Source: Fallopia convolvulus (Eukaryota > Streptophyta > Magnoliopsida > Caryophyllales > Polygonaceae). From it: a DNA stretch of 64,000 bases. Location of the stretch: assembly GCA_964016875.1 (NCBI GenBank), contig OZ024736.1:44238707-44302706 (forward strand), given 5' to 3'. The translations under genes and the position numbers were made by a program. The notes below the pieces were generated by a model that saw only the letters and a list, made by a program, of their open reading frames with translations, made no database searches and was not told the DNA's origin. This document shows, in pieces, positions 47,901 to 60,469 of the stretch (position 1 is the stretch's first letter; each line of letters opens with the position of its first letter).

Positions 47901-48595
47901 GGGAAATCCAAATCCAAGGTTCTTTTTATATCTTCTCCTTAGATGTTTTTTTACATCACCTCGTTTCCTTTATTTTTATTTCCATGATACAGCGGACCTG
48001 AAATTTAAACTAATACTTCAGGAGCTACTATAAATGCACTCACCCCGGATGCACAGTAAGGAAGCACGTGGAAAGGGCCTCACACAACTTGAAATGTGTC
48101 CTCACAACCTACGAAGGAAAACACAATCATGAAGTTCCAACAGCCAGAAACAGCAGTCATTCAAATTCAGCTGGTGTGAACTCTGCCCAATCTTTCTCCA
48201 ACCCACATGGTTTCCCAAACCTAACCCAAAACTGTCATCTTCCCAAGTCCGAACCACAAGATCTGGCTCCTCACGCCAATAGAAAAATGGAATACAACCA
48301 AGATTTTATAAGACATAACTTTCTTGGAAATTTTACCGGTGGAGCTGGAACCGTCTATCAGATGAAGTTTCCCAATCTGCCTAATGCAATGCAATATGGT
48401 GCTTTCCATAATGCCACAGCACCAATGGTCCAAAATGCCTCTGGCCTTTCTATACCACCGCCAATGGGTTTCCCTACGTCTTCAAATATGGTTACTAATG
48501 ATAGTCAAGGAAGGCAAGTTGCTATGCTTCAACCTTTTTTTATGGAACAACCGAAAGAGGGCGATGATAACCTTAAAAGGCCTAGGCAGGACTAG
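44969..48595 (+). CDS. Group I WRKY transcription factor (two WRKY domains, 5 exons)
   Basis: DNA-binding regulator recognising W boxes (TTGAC) in the nucleus. Exons: 44969-45427, 46116-46292, 46787-47667, 47760-47918, 48022-48595; 2,250 nt, 749 aa. The N-terminal half contains SIAERRAAKFGFD and SPSVLLESPMMLPN...PSPTTGTF, the conserved clamp/SP-cluster region of the WRKY2/20/SUSIBA2-like group. WRKY-N (about residues 319-376) has WRKYGQK, C-x4-C and HNH. WRKY-C (about 536-595) has WRKYGQK and ends YEGKHNHE, split by an intron at the conserved position after NPNPR. Serine-proline sites in the N-terminal cluster are possible MAP-kinase targets. Length is at the long end of the group. The closest Arabidopsis type (WRKY2 or WRKY20) is uncertain. 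Confidence 0.94.
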
Positions 48596-49727
48596 GTGAT
48601 TAGCTCATGTCTAGGTGGTCCCATTGTATTCAAAAGTTATGTTTCATATAGTTGATTTCCAAATTGTCGTACATCTATTATTACAGAATTGGACCTCAGA
48701 TCTTCTAGTTTTGCAAGCAAGAACTAAGAAGCATTTGATGAAAAGGTCGGTATATCTGAAGTCTTTTTTCTCAGGCTGCTTAGTTAGTCCGTCTATTTGT
48801 TTCAGAGTAAAGCTGGAGATTCTGAGAATGAATGGAAGCTGCTGATTTAAATTAACAAAATGCATCACATCAACAAAATGTGGAGACTGGAGAGCCAAAA
48901 GCAATGACTACTATGATGTTGTAAGTTCCTTGGTTTAGTTCTTACTTGGGCTTCCATTCCTCTAGATTTTGAGCCGTGTTACTACATACGAGCTACATTT
49001 ATAGTTGTCATTAACTTGATGGAAAGAAAAACATGTTAAACTTGGAAGCTCCCGAAACAATCATGTTGACATCAATTATTCATGCTTTCTGGGAAAAATC
49101 GATTCGCCGAAAAAAAAATCAAAATTTGGCAATGCAACCATTGTACTCGGTATAAACATTGTAGAAAGTAGAAGCCTACATGGTAAGAAAGTGCAGAGAC
49201 ATACAAAGAAACATAGCATTGTTTTGATCCTTGTTAAGTATTTGACAAAATCCAAGACAAATTCATCAGAAACTACCCAATTGAATGGACCCCAAAACTA
49301 GGATCAAACGACACATTTGCTTTTCTGATGGCCCCAGCGTATCATGAAAAATGAAAAACTTCTAACTCAACATATTCCCTTGATTCAGATCCAACTCCAA
49401 CTCACTTGTACATCCATCCATCCACATCTACATGAAGAAAAATGAAAACCCAAAGCAAGCAATCTCTGAAATCCCATATGACATAAGTGTCTGGTAGGCA
49501 AATTCAGCAAATTGAGGCTGAAGATTGAACCAACTTCAAAATAATACCAGCATCATCATTTTGATCATTGTAAGAAGGGGGAAAGAGATGTATCAATCAC
49601 TTCTTCAAGCTAGCGCAACTGCTAGGGTGGGGCTTGTGGGGGGTTGGGGGCAGCGATAATGTGGTGATTGGAATCGTGATGGGTATGCATAGTTTTCAAA
49701 TCGGGGGTATTTTGCAGTGACCCATTC
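48596..49727. other. WRKY 3' UTR and gene-free flank
   Basis: The first few hundred bases should be the WRKY 3' UTR; the rest has no supported gene. Confidence 0.45.
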
Positions 49728-49859
49728 CTACTTGGTGTGGCCTTTCTCTTGCCCGTAGCGATCCAACCCTGCCTTGCCGCCGTCCCTGTTGGTGGTGGTG
49801 TTGACTTTTGCAGCAATCTCCTTTGCTGTGTGCTTCTTCGGCTTCCCCTTGCCTGTCAT
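49622..49859 (-). pseudogene. Broken small zinc-finger-type gene
   Basis: From an ATG at 49859 the minus strand reads MTGKGKPKKHTAKEIAAKVN and on to DRYGQEKGHTK, then TAG at 49728-49730 (43 aa). This is the start of a small lysine-rich plant protein family that normally continues into a single C2H2-like finger. Past the stop, a shifted frame reads PDLKTMHTHHDS, the second half of that finger, but the cysteine positions are lost (Trp where the first Cys is expected). So there is at least one nonsense change and one frameshift. No intron is apparent; it may be a decayed retrocopy. Family recognition is from memory of the N-terminal motif. Confidence 0.6.
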
Positions 49860-50429
49860 GATGGTCTATAAGCAAGCTCTTGTTGAGATTTCTGTGTCTT
49901 GAATGGGGAAAGATTATGTTGTGGAAAACTCTACTGGTGAATGGTGATGCCTTGTTAAATCAACAAAGGAGCATTGTAGGACGCAAATATTTATTTAATC
50001 ATGTGTATTTGTATGTAAAAAAAAATACATTTCAAAAAGTGATATAGATAATTATATTCTAGTTGAGCATAAAAAGTGCTTTCTTCAATGTTTTAATCTT
50101 ATGGAGTCGACTGAGAAAATCCGAAGGACATCAAGCAAAAGTCGGGGTAGTGGGGATTGCAAATTGTTGTAAATCATGAGCAACATATATATAAAGACAA
50201 ACAACAGTCGTAACTAAATTTGAAATTGCAATTAGTTATAAGAAAACACATACCCACATCTCTCTTCATCAAATGACTTACATTCAAAAGTGTATGTAGA
50301 CTGAAACAGGGTATTGCGTTTAATATATAGTAGTACGACCGGGAGAAACAAGAGAAGGGATAAGAAAAAAAAAAAAGAATTACACGAATCACACTTGAAA
50401 GATCTACAGAATCAGCTGTGTTTCAGTTC
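49860..50429. other. Gene-free flank
   Basis: No supported gene; should include the 3' UTR of the GDT1-like gene toward 50430. Confidence 0.4.
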
Positions 50430-52498
50430 TTATAGTGGAGGATAAAAGTAGGACGAAACCGAGAAACCTAGAAACAGCAAGCCTCCAACAGTGGCAACTG
50501 TGCGTTGAGAGATCTTTGAAGCCAACATGCTTCCTCCTATCACAGCCAACGAGGTGCATATGGTGTGTCCTAACGTCGCCCCGACCGCTACACCCACTGC
50601 GTTCTTGTGAGTTGCAAGCTGCACAATTATAACAGCAAAAAATTATGCTTTTAAAAACATACAAACTGATAAAAGCAAGCTAGATGAGAAAATTATGGAT
50701 AAACACTAGTTTATGTTATTACAACTTACAGCAATTGTTGCAATCTGACTGCGATCACCCCACTCTGCTAGAAAGGTTAGAATGAATGACTGCAATAGAG
50801 AAAAGTGAGTTCACTATTAACGAAGGCCATGCACTGTGCCCTAAATCAGGCTATTTGCATCCAACAATGATCCAAGCTTTTTACCTCCAAAAATATTGGT
50901 GTGCAAAATCTTGAAAAGAAACGGCGGATAGTTGATTTTCCCTGGCCTCCCTCCAGTCTCTCCTCTACCTGAACAAATTAACAAAATTCACTTGATTAGC
51001 AAAGAGGATGATGAACAAAATTATAACAATCATTTTGAATGTATGTACTCTAGCTTTCAGAACTTGCCTCCTCCATTTCCTTCTGTGATGCTTTTGGATC
51101 TGATCTCCAAGCTATATATAGCAGCCGAAGCCCAAAGAAGCAATAGAGTACTGCATTATAAAAAGGGAGGAGGCTTTATATTCAAGAATTGCAGCTGAGA
51201 CAACCAACACCACTGATCATGTATAGAAACAATAAATATAATTTAGACCAGTGTAGAATGCATCATATTTCTGTGAAACAGATGTTTACGAAATATAGAA
51301 TAAGTGAATAGAAGTATACTTGTAGCTGCACTGTTTGTGTGTTTTCTTGATATCAAATTTGGCACTATCCTACCAAGCCCAGTTGAGAGTATCTGAAAGA
51401 AGAAACCAGAAAGCATAGCACTTGGTAAATAAAGAGATGAATGGCACTAGTTTCAGTCATCACAAAGTAACCTGACATGCAATAATAGAGGTAGCTATTT
51501 CTCAAAAGATAACTTACAGTCATCACAAACAAGGCACTTAATGCACCAGACAAAACAATTGACTTGGGATGACGCATTGCCATCAGAGCCGCTATGATAA
51601 AGGTCTCATCTCCAATCTACAATAAAATCAACCGCCATTAGATTCAGGAAGAAACTTATCTTAAGCAACAGTGCACACAGTTCATAAGAAATTACAAGAT
51701 AATGCATCATTTTCCTTGGGGTGGGGCAATGTTCTTCACATAGAAAAGTTCTAAATAGTAATCGTACAAACCTCACTGACTAAGATCATGGAGAAACTTG
51801 CGAAGAATGCATCCACAACACCTAGACCAGAATCCAAATTTATACCAATATGGATAGTATCAGCATCTTCGCCAAGATGCTCCAGCTGAATCTGGTAAAA
51901 GCCGACAAAATATTTCGCAGGTCAAACCTTGGATAGAAATCCATGTAAAAAAATAAGTCACAAGAAATAGACCAGAAAGAATCACAATCCACTTTCCCCA
52001 TCCTCAACATTTTAAATTTCATAGAGAGGAAAGTTGATGCTGCAATCTGAGTATGTCTAATTCATTGCCGAATCAGACATGGAAAGAAGGGAAAAATCAA
52101 CACAATTCCGCCTACTAATCACAATGATGCTTAGCCATAGACTTTTTACATCCAGTTTGACATGACAAAGGGGATCTCTAGTTGCCAGATTTATTGAGAT
52201 GAATCGTCAGAAAGGAAAGGGGAGTAACGCTCACCTTACTACGCCGACCTAGATCCTTGAACGATCGAACAGATCTATCATTCTCTGCCTCGGCACCGAA
52301 TTCCTGCACGGTGAAAAAAAGGTAAGAAATCGCGAATTTCAACGTTCCTTCAAAAACACAGCACAAATCGAAGAGTTAACAATGATGTATGAGGAGGAAA
52401 ACTACCTGAGCAGAAGCGGAAAAAGCATGCAAAAGAACTACGGCAAGGATGAAGTAGAATGTCGGCCGACGGTTTTTAGGGTTGGAACGGCAAGTCAT
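50430..52498 (-). CDS. GDT1-like protein (UPF0016/TMEM165 family), 9 exons
   Basis: Membrane transporter of the Ca2+/Mn2+:H+ exchanger family; the group with an N-terminal signal peptide is expected in Golgi or other endomembranes. Exons on the minus strand: 52406-52498, 52235-52303, 51772-51891, 51518-51616, 51320-51392, 51068-51150, 50885-50968, 50730-50789, 50430-50618; 870 nt, 289 aa. The start MTCRSNPKNRRPTFYFILAV gives a signal peptide ending near SASAQ. The two signature motifs E-x-G-D are EIGDET and EWGDRS, each in a hydrophobic repeat half, separated by a charged loop (KASQKEMEEVEERLEGGQ). The intron after exon 6 has a GC donor (GCAAGT). GDT1-like 3 or 4 are the likely Arabidopsis counterparts. 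Confidence 0.94.
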
Positions 52499-53560
52499 CT
52501 TTGAATCGATTCTCCTGCAAAATTAGCGGAGCGAAAGAAGGATGAAGAAAACCTAGATCTCTGGAATTAGGGCTATGAGAATCGCCCCAGAGAGATCTAC
52601 TGATATGATCGATTTCTCTCCCTCTCTCTGAGATTGAAAGAGAGAGGTGGGCTGGAGGTAGATGGCGAGCGAAGCTCTCAATCAAATTCAAAAGCGCGTA
52701 ATGAATTTTTTACCAAACTTAACTCGATCACAAGTACTCGTATAATGTATTCACGTCTTATATTTTATTGAAGATTATTATCATACATTTAAAAATGAAA
52801 TTGTATAATTAATTGATGTTAAAATGAATAATCGCTTTTAAAAAGGTAAATAATATGGAAAATGAAAATATTATAAAATTAAGTTTTGTTTGTGGTCATG
52901 TTTATAAAATTATGTGGTCTCTCATTTAACCGAAACTATTACGGTGATCACAACTTATTGTTGACTTGGAATACACAAGAGTCGCTTATCTTCTGAAAAA
53001 TTTTGTTAGTTAAAGAAGCAGGTTGAAGTATGAAATGAGGAATCAGAAAAGAATGTGCAGTCCTCACGTTTTAAACCCGACAACTAAACGTCATTTTAGG
53101 AGGATACACATGCAACATAGCTTGATCCGTGAATTCATGGGGGTTTGGTTTGTCACACTATATTTTCCATATTTCCATCACCAGTAAAAATAATGTCCCT
53201 CTGTTAAGATTTAAGAAGGTATTGTGCTTATTAATCACCGTACACAAAATGTGATATTTCTATCCACGTAAAAGTGTGAAATTCCAAACTAATTAAATGG
53301 TCGATTCGTCAATGTGCACTAAAACCATGCCATTTGTGGCAGTTGGCAAAACATCACGATGAGAAGGGAATATGTACGCACCCACGATGAGAGGTAAAAA
53401 TATATTCAGCATTATTATTCCTGAGAAATATATACAGTCTAACACAATGAGAATTGAGAAGTTATATTCAACATTTTTCCTAACAAATATAGTCTAACTT
53501 GATTATTTGAAAGTTATCATCTGCATGATCTTTGTACTATTAAATCAATAGGTTATATAC
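52499..53560. other. Promoter side of the GDT1-like gene and gene-free DNA
   Basis: No supported gene. A (CT)n/(GA)n-rich leader segment lies at about 52612-52645 upstream of the GDT1-like start. Confidence 0.4.
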
Positions 53561-53569
53561 TTATATGGT

Positions 53570-54480
53570 GTCAAGAAGTGGCGGCACATCAATGTAAAGG
53601 GCGTTGACAACTCCAGCAGGAAGTGTGTTTGACATGAAACCTTCTTCAAAGCTTACCTGATCGAGACATCAGGTCCTCTCCAAATTCATAGGATTGTTCA
53701 TTCAAGGTTGACACTTGAGAAGGGGTTTTGATAAATGTCTCTAGCGTCATTGCAACTTGTCTCTTGTAGCCAGATTACCCAACGTTTTGCTAGATTGACA
53801 ACAACTTTCACCTACTCCTCACTCGCCTCTTCTACAACTTTTTTAAGGACTGGGAGTTTTGAAACACTAGCACCAAGCTCTTTTTGTCAAGTGTTCCATC
53901 CTTCTAGATATATTTTTTGCTAGTCAAAAGCTCTAATAGTACAACCCCCGAAACTATAAACATCACTTTTTTCTGTAAACCTATCCATTTGAAATTCTGG
54001 CACAAATACACCCATATGTACCTTGGACCAGAGTGGTCAAATGTGTCCAGTCAATTGCAATAGTCTTGGAACCTCCAAAGTCAGGAAACTTTTGCTCGGT
54101 GTCTCTCATCTAACAATATGTTAACACACTTGATATCTCTGTGATAGACTGAAGTGGATGATAATGAATGCATATATGCACTAGCTGAGGCTGAATCTGC
54201 TGCAATTTTAAACACATTTCCCAACTCATGAAAAACTCTTCATCGGGATCATGGATGTGCTTAGAAAGTGTTCCGTTAAAAATCTAGCACCCCATTTACG
54301 AACTGCGTCAATTGGTTATCATCCAACAATTTCGACTTCTTAATTGCAACAATGCTCCCATCAATTAACATACTTTTATACACAATCCTAAAGCCCAACA
54401 ACTACCAACTATTTGATTTTCATCAAAGTGGTTTGTGGCTTTATCCAATTCTTCCAAGGTGAATATTTTTATCCTCCCTG
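53570..54480 (-). pseudogene. Wall-associated-kinase-like pseudogene, left inverted arm
   Basis: Minus-strand fragments of a WAK/WAKL-type receptor kinase: FTLEELDKATNHFDE (near 54430-54470), a glycine-loop to lysine segment with VYK and GSIVAIKKSKLLDDNQ, then KTIAIDW and VQGTYG. Stops and frameshifts break it throughout and the kinase core after the activation segment is missing. It is the near mirror image of the plus-strand copy that follows; the FTLEELDKATNHFDE part is present only on this side. Confidence 0.8.
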
Positions 54481-54539
54481 CAACACCTTCTCTAGACGAG
54501 AGTTGCAACAAAAAGTCACCTTCTCTAGACGATAATGGT

Positions 54540-55395
54540 GGCTTTAGGATTGTGTATAAATGTACGTTAATTGATGGGAGCATTGTTGCAATTAAGAAGT
54601 CAAAACTGTTAGATGATAACCAATTGACGCAATTCATAAATGAGATGCTAGATTTCTAGCGGAACACTTTCTAAGCACATCCATGATCCCGATGAAGATT
54701 TTCCATGAGTTGTGGAATGCGTTTAAAAATTGCAGCAGATTCAGCCTCGGCTATTGCATATCTGCATTCATTATCATCCGCTCCAATCTATCACAGAGAT
54801 ATCAAGTGTGTTAACATATTGTTAGATGAGAGACACCGAGCAAAAGTTTCCGACTTTGGATGTTCCAAGACTATTGCAATTGACCGGATACCTTTGACCA
54901 CCCAGGTCCAAGGTACACATGGAGGTATTTGTGCCAAAATACTTTCAAATGGATAGGTTTACAAAAGTAAATGATGTTTATAGTGTTAGGGTTGTACTAT
55001 TAGAGTTTCTTACTAGCAAAAAGCATATATACATATAAATGGATGGAACACCGGAGGAAAAGAGCTTGATGCTAGAGTTTCAAGACCCCCAACCTTTTGA
55101 CATGTTGGATCAAAGAGTTGTAGAAGAAGCCAATGAGGAACAACTGAAAGTTGTTGTCAAGCTAGCAAAACGTTGTGTAAGCTGAACTTAAACAGAAAGA
55201 CCTACCCAGGTCCAAGGTATGTTGAAACAAGTTGCAATGATGCTAGAGACAATTATCAAATCCCCTTCTCATGTGTCAACCTTGAATGAACAAGGCTTCC
55301 TAGATGAATTTGGAGAAGATATGACATCTCATATAAGCTTTGAAGAGGGTTTCATGTCAAACCCACTTCCTACTGGAGGTGTTAGTGCTTGATAT
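54540..55395 (+). pseudogene. Wall-associated-kinase-like pseudogene, right inverted arm
   Basis: Plus-strand fragments: GGFRIVYKCTLIDGSIVAIK, AFLHSLSS-type AIAYLHSLSSAPIYHRDIK, NILLDERHRAKVSDFGCSK (catalytic loop and DFG), then QGTHG, after which the expected YLDPEYF segment is absent. Stops occur at about 54657 and several times after 54953. It retains HRDIK and VSDFG but not an intact kinase. The order VYK, HRD, DFG is that of a WAK-like kinase domain. Confidence 0.85.
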
Positions 55396-55896
55396 GACAT
55401 CCCTAATACTGCCCAGCACCATATAGCCTTTTGATTTTACAGTAGAAAGATTGTCAAGAATCATGATGATGACTTCCTAATGATCGAGTTAGACTACATG
55501 TCTTTAGAAAACAGATCAATGTATTTTTATGTCTCATTGTTTATCATCGAATTCTGGTACCTTTAATTAGTTGCAAGTTACACTGGTAAGAGCCTATTCA
55601 ATTGACTTGCCAAGTGCAGTATACATTTGCTGTGCAATTCTAAAACCAGTCCTAGTCGACTTTCACACTAAATTCACCTATAATTCAATGAGAAATCCAA
55701 TTGCACTGAATGAAGTGGGAAAAGAAAAAACAGACACATATCACACCTCTAAGATGTAATCCTTCTATGTATATCAGTCTTCTTCTTCGAGTGGCAATTC
55801 AAGGAAAAATAAAAACTATAATGTTACGGACAAAACAGCAGAAAAAAAGTATGAAATTTCATACACTGATTTTTCGGCTGATATGGAGACTGAGAT

Positions 55897-58800
55897 TCAG
55901 TAATCACCTCTACGGCTGCTAACAAGATCATCAATAAAGTCATCTGAGTCCTTTTGGATTTGATCCAAATAGACGTTGAACTCTGGATTATATGCAGCAG
56001 CCTTCCTTAAGTATTCAATAGCTTCTGCCCTTCGGCCTTCACTAACCAAGGCACTGTAATCAGGATGAACAAGCAAGATTAGCATCCTAACAAGGGAGTA
56101 TGATACAGTAAAAGCATATGTGTTGGTCAAACCTTGAAAGAAGCACTAGCCCTTCGTAGTAATGAACTTTGCTCTTTGGATCTTCTGGCTCTCCCACAGA
56201 AGCTGCTCTTTCCAAGTGAATCCTCCCTTCAATCAATTTTCCCTGAGAATAAGAGGAACAAATGTGATCATTTTCACAAAAATTATTAATAGCTTCACAA
56301 GTGGTAATGTTTTGACAATCATAAATCTACTAAAATGAGTGAGGTTTCCACCTGTCTGATACAAGCCACACCGGCCCATTGAGATGCCTGAATCAGAAGA
56401 TCAACATCTTCAACTTCGGTTGGCAGCCCAGCAGAAGATATCTGATAAAAAATTAAAAAGAGATCCATGTGACAAAAAATATAATTTATAAATCCCCTTC
56501 AAATAAATTAGATGAAATGAGGTGGGGATATGAGAACAGGATACAGGAGAATTGATTCTGCAGAAAAACAAACCAAACCTTTGAAATAGCACGCTCAAAG
56601 TACTCAACAGCCTCTACTTCCTGTCCCTTCTGCAAGAGAGTCTGACCCATTATAGTCAACGCTCGTACATATTCTGGATCCTTCTCAAGTGCTAATCTAA
56701 GAGAAAGCAAGCACGAGAAAAGTTTAGAATGCTATTTCATTTCCTTAAACCAAATCAGATAATCCTGATTATTTAAAAATATAAGGACCTTAAAAGAGGA
56801 ACTGCTTCATCTTTATTCCCTCTTGACAAGGATATAACTGAAAGCTGCCAAAGAAGAAAGTATAGAAATTGCAATTACACTGTGTTCTCAATAGCAATTC
56901 ATGCCATGAAATCAATTATTAAAACTGCAATTAGACTATTCAGCATCCCAAGCATTGTGACTCACGGCAACTAATTCTTTTGGACATAAATCTTTGACAG
57001 GAACTTTTCTGGGAGTGTCCATGGGTTCTGAATCTATTAATTCAGGATCACTCTCAGGATCTTTGGTTGAGCTCAACGCTTGTTCACGTGGTAGTCCTAA
57101 CTTCTCACGAATATTGGGATTTTTGAGACACAAGTGCTGCACCATCAAAAGTACAGGTAAGGCAACAACCGTAAACTTTCAAACCAGGATTGTCAAATTT
57201 GTGAGGAAAAAACAGATGTATTTGTAATTTGTGTCAATAGAATAGGAAACACTAGAACCAACCTGGATGACATTTAGAGAACTGTTACTCACCCAATAAA
57301 CAAGACTTCCCTGCAAAACTAAAGAAATACGAATAAATAAATTGCATAGAATATTATTCAATTCAAATGGATGATCTCAACAATGCAACAATGCTATTAC
57401 AAGCAAGCGGAAAGCCTTTTTTTTTGCGATAGTGAATTATTAAATTTAAACACCAACCAAATATATCAGATCTCATAAGGGAGCCTATAACAAATAAACT
57501 GATAATGTTCATTTGAATCATACAGGGGAACACACTTACATGGGGTACAAGGAAGCCAGTAAAAAATATTGGCACCGTCAATGCCTTCAAGTACATTCTA
57601 TACAACTGCACTCAGAAGCAGACAATTATAAGTTTTCATCCAAAACATACAAGCAATTCAAAGAATCATTTTCATGAATGTTGCCCGTCGTTGAGAAAAA
57701 TAGTCCCCTCCCTCACAACCAAGAAAGTCGAAGAAATTCATCAAGGGAATAGTTTAAACAACCACTAGTAGAACATGAGCATAAAAAGCAGCTCACCTTT
57801 GCTAGTAAACCCAACAAGCCAGTATCTTTTCCGACATTAGAGGACTGCAGTGTAATCTATTACAATGGAGAATTAGGTTCAGAAGTATTCAGTTACTTCC
57901 AGGAAGCTAAATACACAAGCAGTATAAAGCTAAGCCTAAAAAATACATAGCCTGCTAAAGTGACGCAATAGCAACATGAGAAACTGAAATTTCACATACT
58001 GCTGTCATCAGGATATTTATATATCTAATGGATACAAGAACCCACTTTAAAGGACTGAATGTTGAAGATCATAGATAAATAATTATCAGAGCTCAAATTG
58101 TTCTATCAATGCAATCACTGCTAAGGATATGAAAAACTCTCAGCCTATAGGAAATAACAAGGATTGCAAGAAAAAAAACCCAGTAAGTCTCTCCTTATGA
58201 TTGCTGACTTTTTCCTATTTCCATAGAAAACAAACAATGAGTTGCCTTTTTACATGAGATGCATGCATATAGTCAAAACTTTAAATTTACAAAAGAGCAT
58301 GAAGCCAGCTTCTCAAAATGGATAAGACTTCCATGAGAACTGTTTTTCCTTTTAACCGCAAAAAATAATATAAAATTATCCATTGTTTATTTCCTATAGT
58401 TGCAGGATCACCCATAGATCATAAGAAGAAAATGAGTACACAAAAACATACACCTATAAGATTCAAAAATCAATGTCATCAATAAACCAACTGAAAGAGA
58501 TCAACTTGAAAACATAGTTAAGAAAATACAAGAGAAATTAAACAAACCATATCTCTAATTTTATTTTACCTACGGCATTAGAAATATCAGATACCTGAAC
58601 ATTAAGTAAATGCAGGCTAGCGATGAGAGTAGGGAAGATGAGGCCAGGAGCACCTTGTGCTAATTCAGTCAAATTCTGGAACCATAAAGCACCACCCTGT
58701 AAACAATTACAATAACTTAATCACGCAGCTCAAGAGATGAACATGCTGAACATATTCTCAGCGATTAAAGCAGGCATTTTAGGACATGAAATATCAAGAG

Positions 58801-59986
58801 ACAAATATGGGACAAGTACTTCAAACTATCAGCAAGCATAATATATACAAATTGACTGTTATGAAACTTACAGAATCAAACCCTGCATGTTGATCCAAAG
58901 ACATCCTCCGGATACTTGTCATCCACAAGAAAAAGCAAGGGACCTGAACAATGCAAGAACGAATATATATAGAAATTTCATAAAACTAACTCATCTTGAG
59001 AAGAAATCACAATTTGACGTTTAAAAAAGAAGTTTCTATATAATCACCTGGACAGAGATACAACTAACTCATCTTGAGAAGAAATCACAATTTCACAAGT
59101 AAAAGAAGTTCATAACTACTAAATAACATAATCACCTGGACAGAGATGTATGCCAAAAACCACAAGAAAGAAGGGCAACCAATGGCTTTTCTCTCCCTCG
59201 TAAAATGAGAGAATTGTTTGATGTAACTCTTTCCTGAGAAAGGCGGTGGGAATGGAAGAGGCACTTCAAATTTCACGCGATGGGAAAGTTAAAAAGCAAG
59301 TGTGAGAATATTAAAAAACAGAACAAATTAGAGCATTCTCTTTAGGTTTGATTGGTTTTCTTCCAAGCAAATTAACAAAATCTTACAATTAGGAATACAC
59401 TCGCCAATTCTCTTCAACTTGTGAAGCTGAAAAACGAGAAACGGAAACAGCGACATTCTTAGCATCAACGTCGAAGAGGCAATTGTTATCCACCTGCAAT
59501 TCTCGTACATAAGTTTCATTCACCAATTAAAAAATGCGCAAATTCAACCTGAAAAGCCATAAATTCCCAGGCAGCTCACCAGGGAAGACCGGTGGAATCA
59601 TGAATCCAATCGAGCAAGGAAACAACCGCCTGTATGGGAGGTAAATAATCGGCATCTCCAAGAACAACATTACCGACATCCGAATTGGAAATTTCAGAAG
59701 CATCGGTCAACAGAGCAGTCTGGAATTCCGAGTTGTTATCTGAGTCGAGAGAGTCGCTGGAGTCGAAAAACCCTGATTCAGAGGGACGAGACGAAAAGAA
59801 TCGAAACGACGTCGTAAAAGGAAGCAGCCGACTCGTTTGACGTACATCATCAGCGCTTGAGGTCGCCGGACTCACCGGCGCCGACTGGAAATCAGGGGTA
59901 GAGAGTACGCTACATATGAGGGGTCGGCGCGATTGGTAACTTTGAGAGCGGCGAAGAAGGCCTGATAACAGCTTCCGTGTAGCCAT
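55897..59986 (-). CDS. OXA2: Mitochondrial OXA2-type insertase with TPR repeats (14 exons)
   Basis: Member of the YidC/Oxa1/Alb3 family. Plant OXA2 proteins carry C-terminal TPR repeats and are known to be needed for cytochrome c oxidase (COX2) assembly in the inner membrane. Exons on the minus strand: 59580-59986, 59399-59493, 59136-59263, 58872-58943, 58595-58696, 57797-57856, 57540-57605, 57263-57310, 56966-57136, 56789-56844, 56579-56696, 56352-56441, 56133-56242, 55897-56053; 1,680 nt, 559 aa. The arginine-rich N-terminus (MATRKLLSGLLRRSQ) is a mitochondrial presequence. The core at about 125-330 includes RMSLFPFLVFQLHKLKRIGE and FLWFLAYISVQ. TPR-like helices from about 384 include DPEYVRALTIMGQTLLQKGQ and GRRAEAIEYLRKAAAYNPE. 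The start at 59986 was chosen as the first in-frame ATG. ALBINO3-like 2 is the older database name. Confidence 0.93.
59041..59147 (-). repeat. Duplicated exon-3/donor segment in OXA2
   Basis: A 19-bp segment containing the end of exon 3 and its splice donor (59129-59147) is repeated 88 bp further into the intron (59041-59059). The neighbouring ACTAACTCATCTTGAGAAG segment is also repeated (near 58989 and 59063). Together they form a small tandem duplication. Confidence 0.8.
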
Positions 59987-60469
59987 TGAGACATACAATA
60001 TGAAGGCCCTCTTGATTTATAAATGAAATAGTTCACGAGCATTATATACAAGGATTATGATTTCTTCGTGGTAGTATTTTTATAGAATTTTTCTTAAAAA
60101 AAAGAAAGTAAAATTCATGCCAAAAAAGTTTATATCATTGGCAAAAGTTGGGAGTCATGATGAAATTGAGGAAGTTTATGCAATTCACAGAATCCATAAT
60201 CTGATCCTGGATACAAACACGGACAATTCCATAATCAAATAGAAGGTGTCCTCAAGATCTATACACAAGACAGCATATTTTTCAAACCAAATACAACAAT
60301 TCACTAAAGCAACACTAGACAAAACATGCAAATCCTATCTGAAATGAATGGAAGGTTCTTGCAAGATGCAACCGATTCAGAGCAAAATCATGTTTGAGTA
60401 TCATGTTAAAACCTAGGGGGGGAGTAACCAGATTTCCGCCCAAGTTTGGCATTTGTGCTGAAAGTGAGG

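Larger units (their letters stand above)
53570..55395. repeat. Large inverted repeat built from kinase pseudogenes
   Basis: Arms about 53570-54395 and 54540-55395 are reverse complements of each other over roughly 830 bp with scattered mismatches and small indels. The spacer (about 54396-54539) contains a short direct repeat, CACCTTCTCTAGACGA. A transcript through it would fold into a long hairpin. Confidence 0.85.

Noticed and set aside
54435..55395. A working receptor-like kinase
   Set aside because: HRDIK and DFG are present, but stops interrupt the frame and the segment after the activation loop is missing.
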